DNA from: Aulostomus chinensis
Taxonomy: Eukaryota > Chordata > Actinopteri > Syngnathiformes > Aulostomidae
Direction of reading: 5' to 3'
Length of the DNA: 64,000 bases
NCBI GenBank assembly: GCA_037954235.1
Contig: JBBMOA010000008.1
Span: 4,310,001 to 4,374,000 of the forward strand
Both the position numbers and the translations under genes were made by a program. The notes under the pieces are model-generated. The model did not search any database and was not told the DNA's origin. It saw only the letters and a program-made list of their open reading frames with translations. Every line of letters begins with the position of its first letter. Positions within the stretch are counted from its first letter, which is position 1. Shown piece after piece: positions 14,101-27,320 of the stretch.

Positions 14101-17100
14101 CAGGCATCAGTGTTTTTGATGCTGAAATGCTGGAGGTTGATATGTTGTCTCTCCTCTTCACCTCCATAGCTGCTTGTGTATATGAACTGTGTTACTGTGG
14201 GAAGTGGTGGTGCAAGGAAAAGGAAAAAAAAAAAAAGAGGAATCTGGGGCTTATGAGGCCGGCTCATACTTACTGCCATGGTGTAAAGGTGTCTTCTTCA
14301 GTGGCCGTGAGTAGGTGTGGGGGGCCGTCTGAATACTAACCATGAGGGAACCAACGTGAGAATGTACCTGCTCATGTTGAGACGGATGTGGGCTGGCGTC
14401 TGCTGAACCAGCTCTTGCTAGATGAAGACCTGGTCCTATTCTCATGGGGAGGTGTCCGTTTTAGCTGGCGTAAGGTCTAAAAACTTAAGCCTTAAGCGTC
14501 ACCAGCAGATGTAAGTTAATCTTTGGCCATCGAAGAAGAGCTCACATTTGATACTTTGAAAAGTGCGATGAACATATTGGCTATCAGGGCGATTCAAAGG
14601 GGGAGAAGTCGACCCTCCAGGGCTGCTGCGACAGAATCAGGAAGAAATGAAAACTGACAGAATCATGACATTTGACACTCAGTATACCAAATAACAAAGT
14701 CCAGCTCCCTCTCTGATGAGGTGTCCACCTGTTTCTGAGTCGTGTGTGCCGGGCGTTTGAGTCCAGTTTAGACCACATTAGCGCTGAAATTGCAGTATGC
14801 AAGTGTGCAACATTCAGAAACCTCCCAGGGCCGTCAAAACTCTTAAAAAAATGACTCCAAAATAATCTTTGTTTTTAAATTCCTTCTGATTTTTTTTTTT
14901 TTTTATTTGGGTGAATTGCATCAATAAACCTTTGGATTATGCTATGCAGGTTTTCATTATTGCATAGTCGACAAGAGGAGAACACACAGCAATGAAAGAT
15001 AAAATGTATTTGATATGAATATTTGAATAAAGATGGTATAAAATAAACAAACCAAAACTTCTTGTATGCACTGTAAACTGTCATGTCGGGACCATCAGGA
15101 CCTTTTCCTCTCGTCTCTGTCTTGTTTCAGAGAACTGGACTCACTGACTCTCAGAAAGAGGTCAAATAAAAACTTGATTGAAACACGATCAAAACTGAAT
15201 AACTGTGCAAACAACTTTATCTCTTGCGCAAATGTTGTCTTGCTGCCAACCTATAACACAAAATCCAAAGTATTCTGAACTGAACTGTTTTCTCATGGTG
15301 CAGATTGCTCTCTGTGTTTCTCTCTCAGGTTTAGTAACTATCTGGAAACAGTCCATCGCTCTTGACCTGGCTAGCCTCAGTGAGACTCCTGTCCTCCTCC
15401 ATCTTCTTTAGAGTTGTTCGGTGGTCAGCATTGGTAAACAGCTCTCAGGTGCTTTAGCGCCACCCACTTAGCTGGTGTGTGAAGTAACTAGGAGAAGCGC
15501 TCAGTACAGCAGCTCACGCGAGAACTCAACAAACAAGACAGCAGGAAACATCAGATTGAGACTGTGTGGATCACGTTCAGGTGTATGATATTAATGTGAA
15601 TTTGGACTCAAATGTATAATATTCGTTGCAGCTTTAGTTTACACCGCTGCAACTAGACATGACCATGTATCATTTCCTTCTTATTGCCACCTTGTTAGGG
15701 ATTTGTATCAGATTGGCAGTTGAAACAAGTCTTGATGAGACACCCCAAGTTGGCGTGAGTGAAGCTAAAATTGAGTGGGTCAGGGTGAAAGGTAATACCA
15801 TGTGCAACCATCATTTGTATTCTGGAATAGAATGTGATTACTGGTGGAGGCTTGTGGAGTGATGCTAGCTAAGGGACTGGATGCCTCATGAATAGGGAGG
15901 ATTCCAGCAACTGTGAGCACTACCAATATGAGGCCAAACGCTGCCATCCTGAAAAGTTTCAGGACCTCAGCCCTGTATCAGCTGCTCAGCTGTCAACAAA
16001 AAGCTTCTCCAACATGAAACTGAATATGTGTTGTATTGAATTTTGGACCTATAGCGGTTAATTAATCTCTCAGGTGGTTTGTGCAAAGCCTCTCTGCATT
16101 AGCTGTCTGAGTCGTTGGTCTCATACAGATGCAGCAGGTGAATATTCAGGTCCTGAGCTGAGAACCTGACTTCTTAAGTGGCGTATTGTTGAAGAATGAA
16201 CATAAACAGCTGCAGCAATTTGCCTTGTTACCATGCCAGGCTGCAGCAGGCTAATTGTCCTCTCTCTGACTTCTAACTTCTGTGCCATGGTGGTGGAACA
16301 CATCTTCAGAAGATGGGGCCTTTTTACTGATTCCATCGTATGGAACATTGATGTAGTGAATCAGCGTCCTGATATAAGGTACCTCTGCAGAGGATTGTCT
16401 ATGCAAAGAAGACATGGACAAATAAATGGGCCTAATTTGACAGTTTTTGAGAGTTTTATACAACAAATATCTGTAGTGTTGCTTAAAACCATTTTAAATG
16501 GCAGTGAAAAACGAGCAAACATAATAGGCCTGAAGTAATAATGGGCCTTAATATAATAAGAAGTACCTTCAGGCTCAGGCCCTAATAAGTCTTCTATGTG
16601 GCATGGTGGTGCAGTGGTTAGCACTGTCGCCTCTCAGCAAGAAGGTTGCGGGTTCGAGTCCCAGCTTGGGCACGGGATCTTTCTGTGTGGAGTTTCCATG
16701 TTCTCCCTGTGCCTGCATGGGTTCTCTCCAGTTCTCTGGCTTCCTCCCTCAGTCCAAAGACATACAATTGGGGACTAGGCTAATTGAATACTTCAAATTG
16801 ACTGTTGGCCCTACCATGGACTGGTGACCTGTCCAGGGTGAACCCTGCCTCTCACCTGTAAGCTGCTGGGATAGGCTCCAGCCCCCCAGCCACCCTTAGC
16901 AGGATAAGTGGATAAAAATGGATGGATGGATGTTATATTTGTGTTCATTTGTTTATCCCACCAAATTGTACAAAACAATGTACATATGTATTTCTTTTAG
17001 CTTCAGCGTGCTGGTTTCCCTGGACAATGACAACATACAGAATAACAAATGGGAAAGCAAGGATTCCATTTGAGGATTATTTCTGAGAATTGTTTCCAAG

Positions 17101-20100
17101 TTTTGAGGATAACAATTTTTAAAACATAGTTTTCATAATTATTGCTGAGCCACAGGTTGATGAGATAAAAAGCGAGGAAATGTAACTGCGTTTCATCTCC
17201 TGGTGTTACAGCATCATTATCAAACAGCTCACCATGTGTGGCTTATCTGTTTAATCTCACAACACCCGCCAGCAAACAATAAATGCACATTGCAGGAGGA
17301 AAAAATTCCATTATGATTGTATTAATTCTTCATGCTTTTCATGACAGAACTTTATTTACATGGATTGAACTATTTTCATTTTTAAACTCACATCTAGTTT
17401 CAGAAGATCCTACTTGTCTAATTTGACAAATTACCATCTGTCAGTCTGCGAATGTTAAGATGCATCACTTGGTGACACCTTGACAGTGGCTTCTGCAAGC
17501 TGTGCTAACATTTTGTTAAATCCATCCTCATTTAACTAGATTTTTATGTGGAGGTGGTTTCTATTCAAAAATATAAGAAAAAGGTTACCGCACAGCACAC
17601 TAACAGTCCATCACCGGACTCTCCACTCTCGTTGCGGTCGAAGAAGGAATTGTGTTGCAAAAATGTAATGTTGGCATTTTTTCAAAGCTTTACAAATCTA
17701 TGCTTGTGTCATGTCGCAACCACAACATTACAGAAACACTTTTGGTCCCACAACCATGTAACATGGATGTGTCAGAAGCTCAGGTTTATGTCATGTGTGT
17801 GTCCAGATACATTTTTCAAAAGGGAGCATATATGTACAGTAAGATCCAGAAAGATGTATTTTCATGTCTTAATCAGGCACCCGTCTGGTACATGTCATAT
17901 CCTAGAGTATTTGTGTTGATGTCATATCTCTTTGCTTTTATTTCTTTTCAAATTCGTTGTGCTATAATTTTATTTGGATGGATTAACATGTTAACTCTTT
18001 TATTACTAAAATATGAACCGGTTAAAATAGTCAAGACTTTTGTCAAGGCTTCAAAGAACTCCAGAGCTTCCTACAATCGTACCATCATACGTTCTTATCT
18101 TACAATAAATAGAAGAAATCTCTGTCCATCAGTCCTTTAATCTCCTCGCTGGAGCTGAATCCATATGAAATGGCCGCAGAGAATATCCATACATGGTGAT
18201 GTGGCCTCATTCTCAGTGAATCATTGTCCTTGCCCTTTTGTGTACAAAAACTTCATCCACAGCATCACTCTACCACTGCAACACACATTCTGGTCAAAGC
18301 TCAAAAGATGGTGGTGTTCAGAGATGCAGTGACTTTGCTCTCATCAATGTGGTTCTGTTGGGTTTTGTTTGCTTTTCTGACGATTGGCGACTCAACACAC
18401 TCGACAGGAGAGACTTGCTACAGACTGGGACATTAGGCGCTTTCACACTGGCCACCGAGCCGCTAACTCAGGGCGGTGAACTACTGTTTTGAAACTTAAA
18501 GACTGTCACTGGGCTAAACCTTCTTCTGATGCATCATCACTTCAGCAAGATGAGCAACCGGGGAGCCACTGAGATCAGGGAGCTGCTGAGCATCACTGGT
18601 GAGAGGACCGTGGACAACCACCTCACGGGACTGTGAAGGATTGCTTGTTGTGTGAAAAGGTCGTGGAGGAGCTTGGTTGACTTGGTTATCACTGGAAGTT
18701 GAAAAAGCAAGTTGAAAAACTTACCGGTACATAAAAAGTACCACCAGGTCTGTGACCAGGAACAGAGGGAGGTTGGACTGGGACACTGCGAGGTGTGTCA
18801 GACTGTCACTGGGCTAAATATTCTTCTGACACATGTTGTACGTCACTGTTCGCACGCAACTTCGTGCTGCACGCCACGTCACATGTTTACGCTCACACGT
18901 GAGGGGACTTTTTTGGAAAGAATATCACACCTCCATTTCTACCGGACTGCAAAATTGGTGCATTCTGTGTCTAAAAAGGGCTTTTGTGTGGTGAAACCGC
19001 CACACCAGAGATCGCTTAGCCAGCCGGGTCTCTGGGGATCGATATAGTGGAAGGAAAGACGCAGAAGGCAGCATTCAGCATCTTCCTGACCAACTCCACA
19101 TCGCTCAGCTACAAGATGGATGAGCTGAATATCAGGACACAGCCATCTGTCTGGACCTGCTCAATTATGGTTCTCCTCAGAATACATTCCTTATCGACAT
19201 TGTTCCTACCTTACATTGTTTGGACTCAATAATCCTACAACAACATGCGATTGATGTAGCCTCCATAATCTTCTCATCAATTACCAATTGAATTTAGCTA
19301 AGACAGTGACTGACAAAGCACTTTTTTCCCACTGTTTATTTGCATTTTTGCCAAAGTCTTCTCCTACATGTAGGTCTGTGGTGCAACAAGCACATTTCCT
19401 CAGCTCTGCATTTAGCTGCAGTGCACACATCCCCGGGTATGGACTACTGTTTATTAGTCTGATTTCAAATCTGGGCAGCCCTGATTGTCTTCTGAGGAGT
19501 AAAATCACTCTTAACACACCTTGCACCACAGGAAAATCTGTCAAGATTATCTTTGGATCCTCAAGTAATTGGGCCTTCACTGACTTGGGTCAGGATGGAG
19601 GAATCAGCCCAATTTGCCCAGCATAAGCAGTTGAAGCTGGTTCAGATCATCTGATTAGACGGTCACAAGCGTTAACACAACCAGCATCAACTTTTAATTT
19701 GTGTTGTTGTTGTGCATTGTATAATGAATAGGGGGCAATGATGGGATCAGCTGCTCCTACTCAAACATATGACAATTAAATGGGGGTAAAATATGAAATA
19801 TGTACAGGCTGTTTTCACAGGACATTTTCATAAATTTCCCTGGAGATATTGCTTGCACCTTGGCATTGGAGGTCTGTGCTCTATGACTGTACTGCTAGAG
19901 GTTTATGTTGCTCTCTTAATCTTACCAATTGGCTTCTCTCCTCATTTGAGAGAGAGGCAAACTCTCCCACGCCTCATTAGAAGTAGCCTTGCATAATATC
20001 AGCTCCTGTGCTGTGTTTCTGTCTCAGGTCCAGTGGAGCACATCCAGCTTCTGGCTCCCTTTGTGGTCATAAGGAACAAGGAGGTTAACATCACTGCGGT

Positions 20101-23100
20101 GGTGTTGCCCAGTCACTCACGCACCGTCACTTACTTCTGGTGGCTCGGAAACAATACAGAGGTAATTCTTCAGACAAAGCTATTTCTATTTATATCTGTT
20201 TCTCTAGATTCTGTCGCTTGAAATTAAATCTCTGTGTTATTTTTGTAATGCAGTTTTGAAAGATGGGGCACTTAAGCAAATGTGCCGTTCTCAATGCACA
20301 CCCAGATAGCCCGACCTGCCTGAGCTCCAGTGAATTACATCAACACGAAGCACAACCTTTCTCCAGGAAATCATTTTTAATTCACATTTGTGGCAGTATT
20401 GTTGTTTTCAATGGGATTCACTGACCTATTTCAAGTTTACATACATAGAGTGCATCAATAAGTAATGTGGCCTATGTAATTATGGCTCTGGGAGGGCCAG
20501 TGTTATTGTTTTCTAATAATGAAATAATATGACGGGGTGTGAAATAGTTTGACAATAAATTTGGTGCATACGTCCACACATATCAGGCTGTGAAACCAAA
20601 TGACTTTCGCTGCCAACAGCCGGTCAATAACAAACATTAATTATGACCCTGTCCGTCAGCCTCGGCTTTACTTTAAGTTTTGTGTTAATTATTAAAAAAA
20701 ATGTAACATGCTAAGATGACAAGCAGGGTAAAAAAATCTCTGAGCCATTTCAAATGTCTATGACCATTTATAAAAAAAAAAAAACACACAGAAAGAACAA
20801 ATATCATGATTGTCGATATTAAACTAATTATTAATTTATTTGAATACTTGCGCACTGTTATGGAACATCACGTTTTTCAAAGATGTCAAAATTTTCTTGT
20901 GTACCGTTGACATCTTTTCTTCACATCTGAGCTAACAGAGTTAGTCATCAGTTTGGTGAGAGTACAAACAGTGCTTTATAAATGACTAATTCATGATAAT
21001 ACTAGCTGGACATTACCCAGCAGTTGGATAATGTTGACAGCAGTTTGTTAGGGATTGAGAAGTTAATAATACCCATAGTTTTTTTCCTTCTCTTCTTCAT
21101 CATGCTGAAAATTTGCATCAAGATTTTATGACCTTCCCACCAAACTTTGTTTTAGCTAGCAGATATTAGCATTTTTTTGCTGTGTGCCTAAGGACAGTAT
21201 CACAGGATGGTGGAGACAGTTGTTACATTATTGCATTTTTTAAAAATCTATTACTTACACGCCCCAAAGAGTGCAAGATGACCAAAATCACTGAATCCAG
21301 TGCACTTTGAGAATACTTGTGGTGCATAGCATTATTTTGTCATTTATTTTCTGCTTGTAGCCAGTGATATCACTGGATGGGAGTATCTCGTACACCTTCC
21401 ACAACGAGGGAATGCACACGGTCACAGTGCAGGTGGCTGCAGCCAACAACATCCTGCAAGATACCAAGGCCATAGCAGTCAAAGGTAAATACAGGTGTTC
21501 ACAGAGCTTATTTTATGCCTGCACTTTTTAAGATATGCTCATAAAAAGCTATTAAATGTTCCTAAATGCAAATCAGCTACTTATGCTGTCATTTTTGGAC
21601 TCCCAATAATATAAAGTGTTGAAATAGACCTTCTTGCAGAAAAAAAGATCACCTGTCGAACCTCTGAAGTGTCTTCATTCGGACTGAAGTGATCCAGAGT
21701 ATCAGTAACACAAGACAATTTATCATGAGCGGATGGTGTAAAGCTGTGACATTTTCTAATTATCTGAGAGTGTATGTGGAGCATTTAGCCAAAAGGAAGA
21801 TCAGGGTATATGAGAAACCTTCTTCCTTTCATCAATTGCCAACTACCTGAAATTTAACTTGAACAAAATGACAGTTGGCACAAATCCTTGAGAATAATGC
21901 CTCCCGGATCCCGGTGAATTAATGGCTGATTCTCCCCTGACTCTCCTCGACAGAATTCTTCAAATCGCTACTTTTATCTTTCTCCCCTAATCTGGACGAG
22001 TTCAACCCTGACATACCCGAGTGGCGACAGGATGTGGGGAGAGTAATTAAGAAGGCTGTCCTCCAAGTGAGTGATTTTCATTTTCTCCCCAACCTCCTCC
22101 TCCATCACCACCACCCCTTCTCCTCCTTGTCTCTCTGTCTGTCTCCTGTTACTTTCCGTCGTCTTTGCTCCTACATTATCTCTCTCCCTGCTATTTCTCA
22201 ATTATTTCCTGTCCCCCAATTACCTGTGCCGTCCAATACACTGGACCCACTGGTGCAGCAAGAGAACGCCCTCGGGCCACCCTGTGATTCATCATCAGAC
22301 AGGTGTGAAGACGCCTCTGCTGTTCCTCTCCTCCAAGGTGGCTTCATCTGTGCTGATTCCTTCATTTTAAAAGACACCATTTAAAGGGTCTCGGGGCTTT
22401 AGATGTGACATCAGAGCGACCTGTCACTGTGTGTGTGTGTCTGTCTGTCTGTCTGTGTTGGCGTATTTAAGCGTAGGAGATGCTCAATTGCTCTTCCTTT
22501 GTGTGGGCACCTGACCCGTCATCGCTAAGTGCTACTCATCACCTCATTCACAGTTCATGAGTAGCGGAGTGCATGTGGTGCCTAGCCTCGGGGCAGCTTA
22601 CCAACGTAATGAACGGCAGGGCTGCAGGTGGGTGGCGTAGCAGGAAATATTTAAATGAAGCAGCTCATGAATAACCTGGGTAACCCAGACTCACGACGGT
22701 GCTGCTGAGTCCATTGATTCAAATTGGACTGTGATGTCATTTAAAGTGAAATCATTTGAATATTGTTGTGACATTTCATAGTGGTCTCACTTAGAAAGCT
22801 AATATTCCTCCATCAAGCATAGATGTAAAATGCCAGTTGACTGATTGATGTAAACCACCCTGACCACACACTGGTTTGGTTTATGTTCAAACTCACTGGA
22901 CTGAAGCTGCAAGTTTCAGCACTGAATTTAATCAATCAGTCAATTACCAGGGTTACTGATGCATTAGCAGCAGAAGCTATGATGTGTTTCATTAGCCACA
23001 GAAAATGTATTTTGGATCTTTCACTTTCCATGTGACTGTTTTCATTTATAATCAGATGAAGAGGAACAATACTGCCAATGTAAAAAAGACAGAGATGGTA

Positions 23101-26100
23101 GAAGCTCACACACACACGCACGCACACACATACACGCACGCACCTATTGGTTCCTTATGACTGTGCATCAGCTGGCAGGGTAAGCTGTGGGGGCTCCTGT
23201 GGCACATACTCTCACAGTTGGGTGGTGAACTTGTCTACCTCCAGCGGCTGCAGGCCAGGCCGCTGTATGGGAGCACTTCGAGTTGGTCTGTCCCCTGCAG
23301 TGGGGCACACGACCCCACCCCAGGTAGAGTGTGCTACACAGGGGTGCTGGTCAGTTTTTCAGCGCTGGTGTGTGTTTCACATCCCGTGTCATGACCTCTC
23401 CCTCTTGTGTTAAGCTACTTCTGGATGCTGGCAGATTGTGTTTAAGCTTCATTTAAAGAGTGCTACAGTCCGATAACAGAGACCTTTTGTGTGCTCTGTG
23501 GCACCACAGGTGATTTACCTCTGAACTTGCATGGGGCTGCTATTCAACCGGAATTTGTTGTTGTTGTTGTTGTCGTCGTTCTCAGTATGCTCTTCTTTAA
23601 CACAAAGCTCCTCCTTCAGTTACGAAGGTCAGGGATCTCTGGCCTTTAGTTCTTCTCCCCTGTTTCTTGGTTTTCTGTAAGTAAGAGGAAGGTCCTTGTC
23701 AGCTCTGCCCAGTACAGATTCTTTCCCACATGGCAGCTGGTTGTGTAGAGGGCGCTCAGAGGGTGTGATGCTGTCACTATAGCTCCTGTCTCACTGGCTT
23801 TGTCATACCAGCACACAAGTCTGCAGCGTAGCCAGAAAGGGGGCTCCATAGGAGACCTCATCCTCTTCAGGGGACCTCATCAGGGACCTCATCCTTGTCT
23901 ACTCCACTGACAGAAATTCACATAGTAGCAGCTGGGGCTTCTATCTGCATGTCTCTCTGATTCATTTTGGTTTGAGCGGGCTCCAGCTTCTGGAGACTGG
24001 CCAGTGAGCAGTCACAACACCCGGCGACATCAACACCACGCAGGACTGCCTTGTTTACGTCGCCAAAACATCCTGAAATGTACTGCTAGCTGGGGATGTC
24101 GCTGTAGTGCTTCGACACATCAGCTCTTGTGAAAGAACACTGCAGCCTGTGGAGCTACCACTTGTGTTGCTTTGATTATTTCAGATTCCATTGGTACCTC
24201 TGATGGGATTGCTAATGCTGCCTCGAACGGGGTGCTCTTACTCTGCGTGTTGGAGCAAACCCCTATGGCCATCAAGTGGTCGAAAGTTAAAGAAAAACAC
24301 AAAAAGAAATGAAATGAAAGGGTGGCGTAGATGTCGGTGTTTAAATCAATGTAGGCTTCACTCTGTCAGCTGCAGGTGGGTCTCAATACATACACGCGCC
24401 TGTTGAAGAAACATAATGTTGGACTGAGAGAAGCCATCTGTGTGTTCGCACCACTGATCTTCCCTCTTAACCTGCTCTGAAGAAGGTTAGATCAGCAGCA
24501 TACATAACGGTGGTGATACACTACACTGAAAAGACAAACATCTCAGCAGGACAGAATATCCCGGGTTGCCCCTGAAGTTACCTCACTAGCCTTCTAATCC
24601 TGCTTCCTGGAACAGGCCCCTGGTGTTTTTATGCATGTGCCCATCTGTGCCTCTCTAATTTTATCATCACGGTTTAGTCGGCCCTTAAAGGAGACCTCCC
24701 TGCATTATTTTGCTCCAGGGCACCAGCTCATATATGGACTGTCTGTGGGCCGTAGAGTCATCGTGGACACCGACTGCATCAGCTTCACCATTTTTTTTAA
24801 GTTTTGGCCCATGAAGGGCAAAAGGATGTGAAAGAAACTCTTGATGCTCTTAGAATCTGGAGATATAACTTGTAACTATTGATATGACACTTGTGTTTTC
24901 ATCTATTGACATGATCCTGTATCTTCTGCTCATATGAAAGGGCTGAAGATGTGTTTATGAGGCTGCAGCTGACAAGTTCTTTGTACCCGGGTGGTGACAG
25001 AAGGGGTTATTTTTCCTCTGTTTTGTTCTGGTTGAAATCTCTTGCTTGAGACAGGCCAGTACAGAACTGATGGCATTTCAACATAGTAAACAACTCCCCA
25101 GCAATAAAATAGGAGATGAGAGAGGGAATGACTTGCAATTAAATTCAAGGTCCATTTAACTGAGTGCTGAGCTCTGTAGCGCAGTTGCTGAGTCTTTCAA
25201 GTCATGACTCAGGTTCTGTTTGCTACTCGGATTAGTGTGCGTCTCCACGTGCATCTGGAGTGACCGCTCATGATTGGAACATCGCTCTGTGTGCAAATAA
25301 ACCCAGACAACTTGTAAAGACCGAAATGTGTTCTTGTTGGAAGGAGATTCTTTGGCCTTGTGTGAAAGAAATTAAAACAACACAAGACTGGATCTGTATC
25401 TTGGCTTGTTCCAGGCAAATTGGCCAAGTTACAAAATTTCAGATGTCATGAAATGGTGAATATGATGCTGAATGCATATCGTTACAATCCTAGGACATCA
25501 GTAGAGTAGGTGAGGCCTTAGTCACACCACAGACTGAACATGGTCGTATGTGGCTCAGCCCATCTCTGAACCAGCTATTGGATATTGATACTTCTTCAGC
25601 CTATCTTGGGTGCTGTATTGATGATGGATCTTAAAACCTAGAAGTACATTAACATCTTTCAACATCTGCTTTCCTCGTCCCAGAGTCAGAAGTATTTTTA
25701 ACTGGCTTTGCAGTTCAGTGCCTGAATTAAGGTCACTGCTTCATACTAGCTTCAGATATATTTAAAGTTTAGTTCTACAAAATAAAAAGCCATCAATGTA
25801 ATTATGAATTTCTTTTGTGTTTTAAAAATGTCAGCAGGCTAAATGAGACTAAAAACATGGTGCCAAAACAGAGGCAACGCAAAGTTAGCTGTGGGGACGT
25901 TTGTTCATAGCATAGCATTAGCTCTGGTCTTCCCACAATTACAGTAGCCCAAACATGGATGAAAACCTGTAAAACTCAGGGAACCCATGGTGATGCTCAC
26001 CTCTGGGTCAGCCCCCCAAAAAATATAGCCCCACCCTCCCCCCCCACCCCCCATATTTAAAGTTGTCCGCTTGTAACTGATGCATGTCAGTGCAGGTCTG

Positions 26101-27250
26101 AAGAGCCTGAGCTCATTCCGATGCTTGTGATGTCCATTCACTGAGGAAGGTCATCTCCCTCCATTGTCTTCCTTCAGTCTCCTCCCTGTCACTGTCTACA
26201 ATGCTGATAATCCCCCATAGCCTCCCTTGAAGGTCAGCGCAAGCTATCATCTCCTTAGTGCTTCCCTAAAGGCACACAATACTTTCTCATCCAACTGATG
26301 CATGGGAAATCATGCAGAGTAATGTGATATTTTCCCTTTTTCCTCTGGGTCAGACATTTGTGGTCCAAATTGAAAAATCTCAGCAGTTATTGGATGGATT
26401 GCCATGTATTTAGGACTGCATTCATGTTTGTTATGAATCTGAAATAAATTCATCGCCTTGTTTTCCCTCTAGCACCAACATCGACTGTCCAGCGCGTTTC
26501 CATTAAGCCGGCTAAACACTGTACAATTATAGAAATGTTTGTTTCCAACTCAAACTCTAGAAGTAGACAGTCTGCGATGTCAAGCCAATGCTTGTGATTC
26601 ATGAGCTCAAACACTGACTGTCAGGCCACCACCTAAGTGCTCACACAGAGCACAATTATCAACAAAGATCTATTTGGAAGGAAGATGTTTTTGCACCTTC
26701 AAGAAGAAGAAGACAATGAAGGATTTTTTTTGAAGTTGAATAAGTCAAAGAGGTCAGTATTTGTTCTTGTTCGTGTCTGTCGTGATCAGAGGAGTACACA
26801 CCAAGCAAGCGTGCATGCTGCTGCTGCCCCAGCTTCACCAGCCTGGCTCCAGTGACGCAACATGTCACCGTAGCACTTTCAGATGCTGTCTGACACTTGG
26901 CATAATGTGAAAAAGGCACTGAAGTCAGGAAAACGGCCCGTGGCTCTGCTTCAACTGTGCAAGAGCATGATGACTGCTGAACAAGATTTCACAGCAAACA
27001 ACGCCCGATGAGGCTGAAAACCGGGCCAACTTCAAAGTGAATCGTGCAGTTCAAAAATTGGACCTGAAACAAGTTCAAATCATACATTGCAGGCCTTGCT
27101 AGCTGACGACACTTAAGAAACAAAGGAAAAACAGGCATCTGCACAAGCTGTAAATGGTTGCGAGGGAAAGAGGGAGTATCTGAAAGTGATCACACAGAAA
27201 TTAAGTTTCTGGGATTTTCAGAGGTGATTCACATGCTGAGATGGCAGAAA

Positions 27251-27320
<70 letters not shown>

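Larger units (their letters stand above)
8316..20027 (+). other. sorcs3 intron, 11.7 kb
   Basis: Bounded by gtaagt and gtctcag. It contains SINE copies (8415-8790, 16598-16931), a permuted repeat pair (9736-10345 and 17691-18208), CA and GA microsatellites (10.97-12.4 kb), a weak transposase-like fragment (16.1-16.35 kb) and a Harbinger-type remnant (18437-18900). The rest shows nothing I can identify. Confidence 0.85.
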
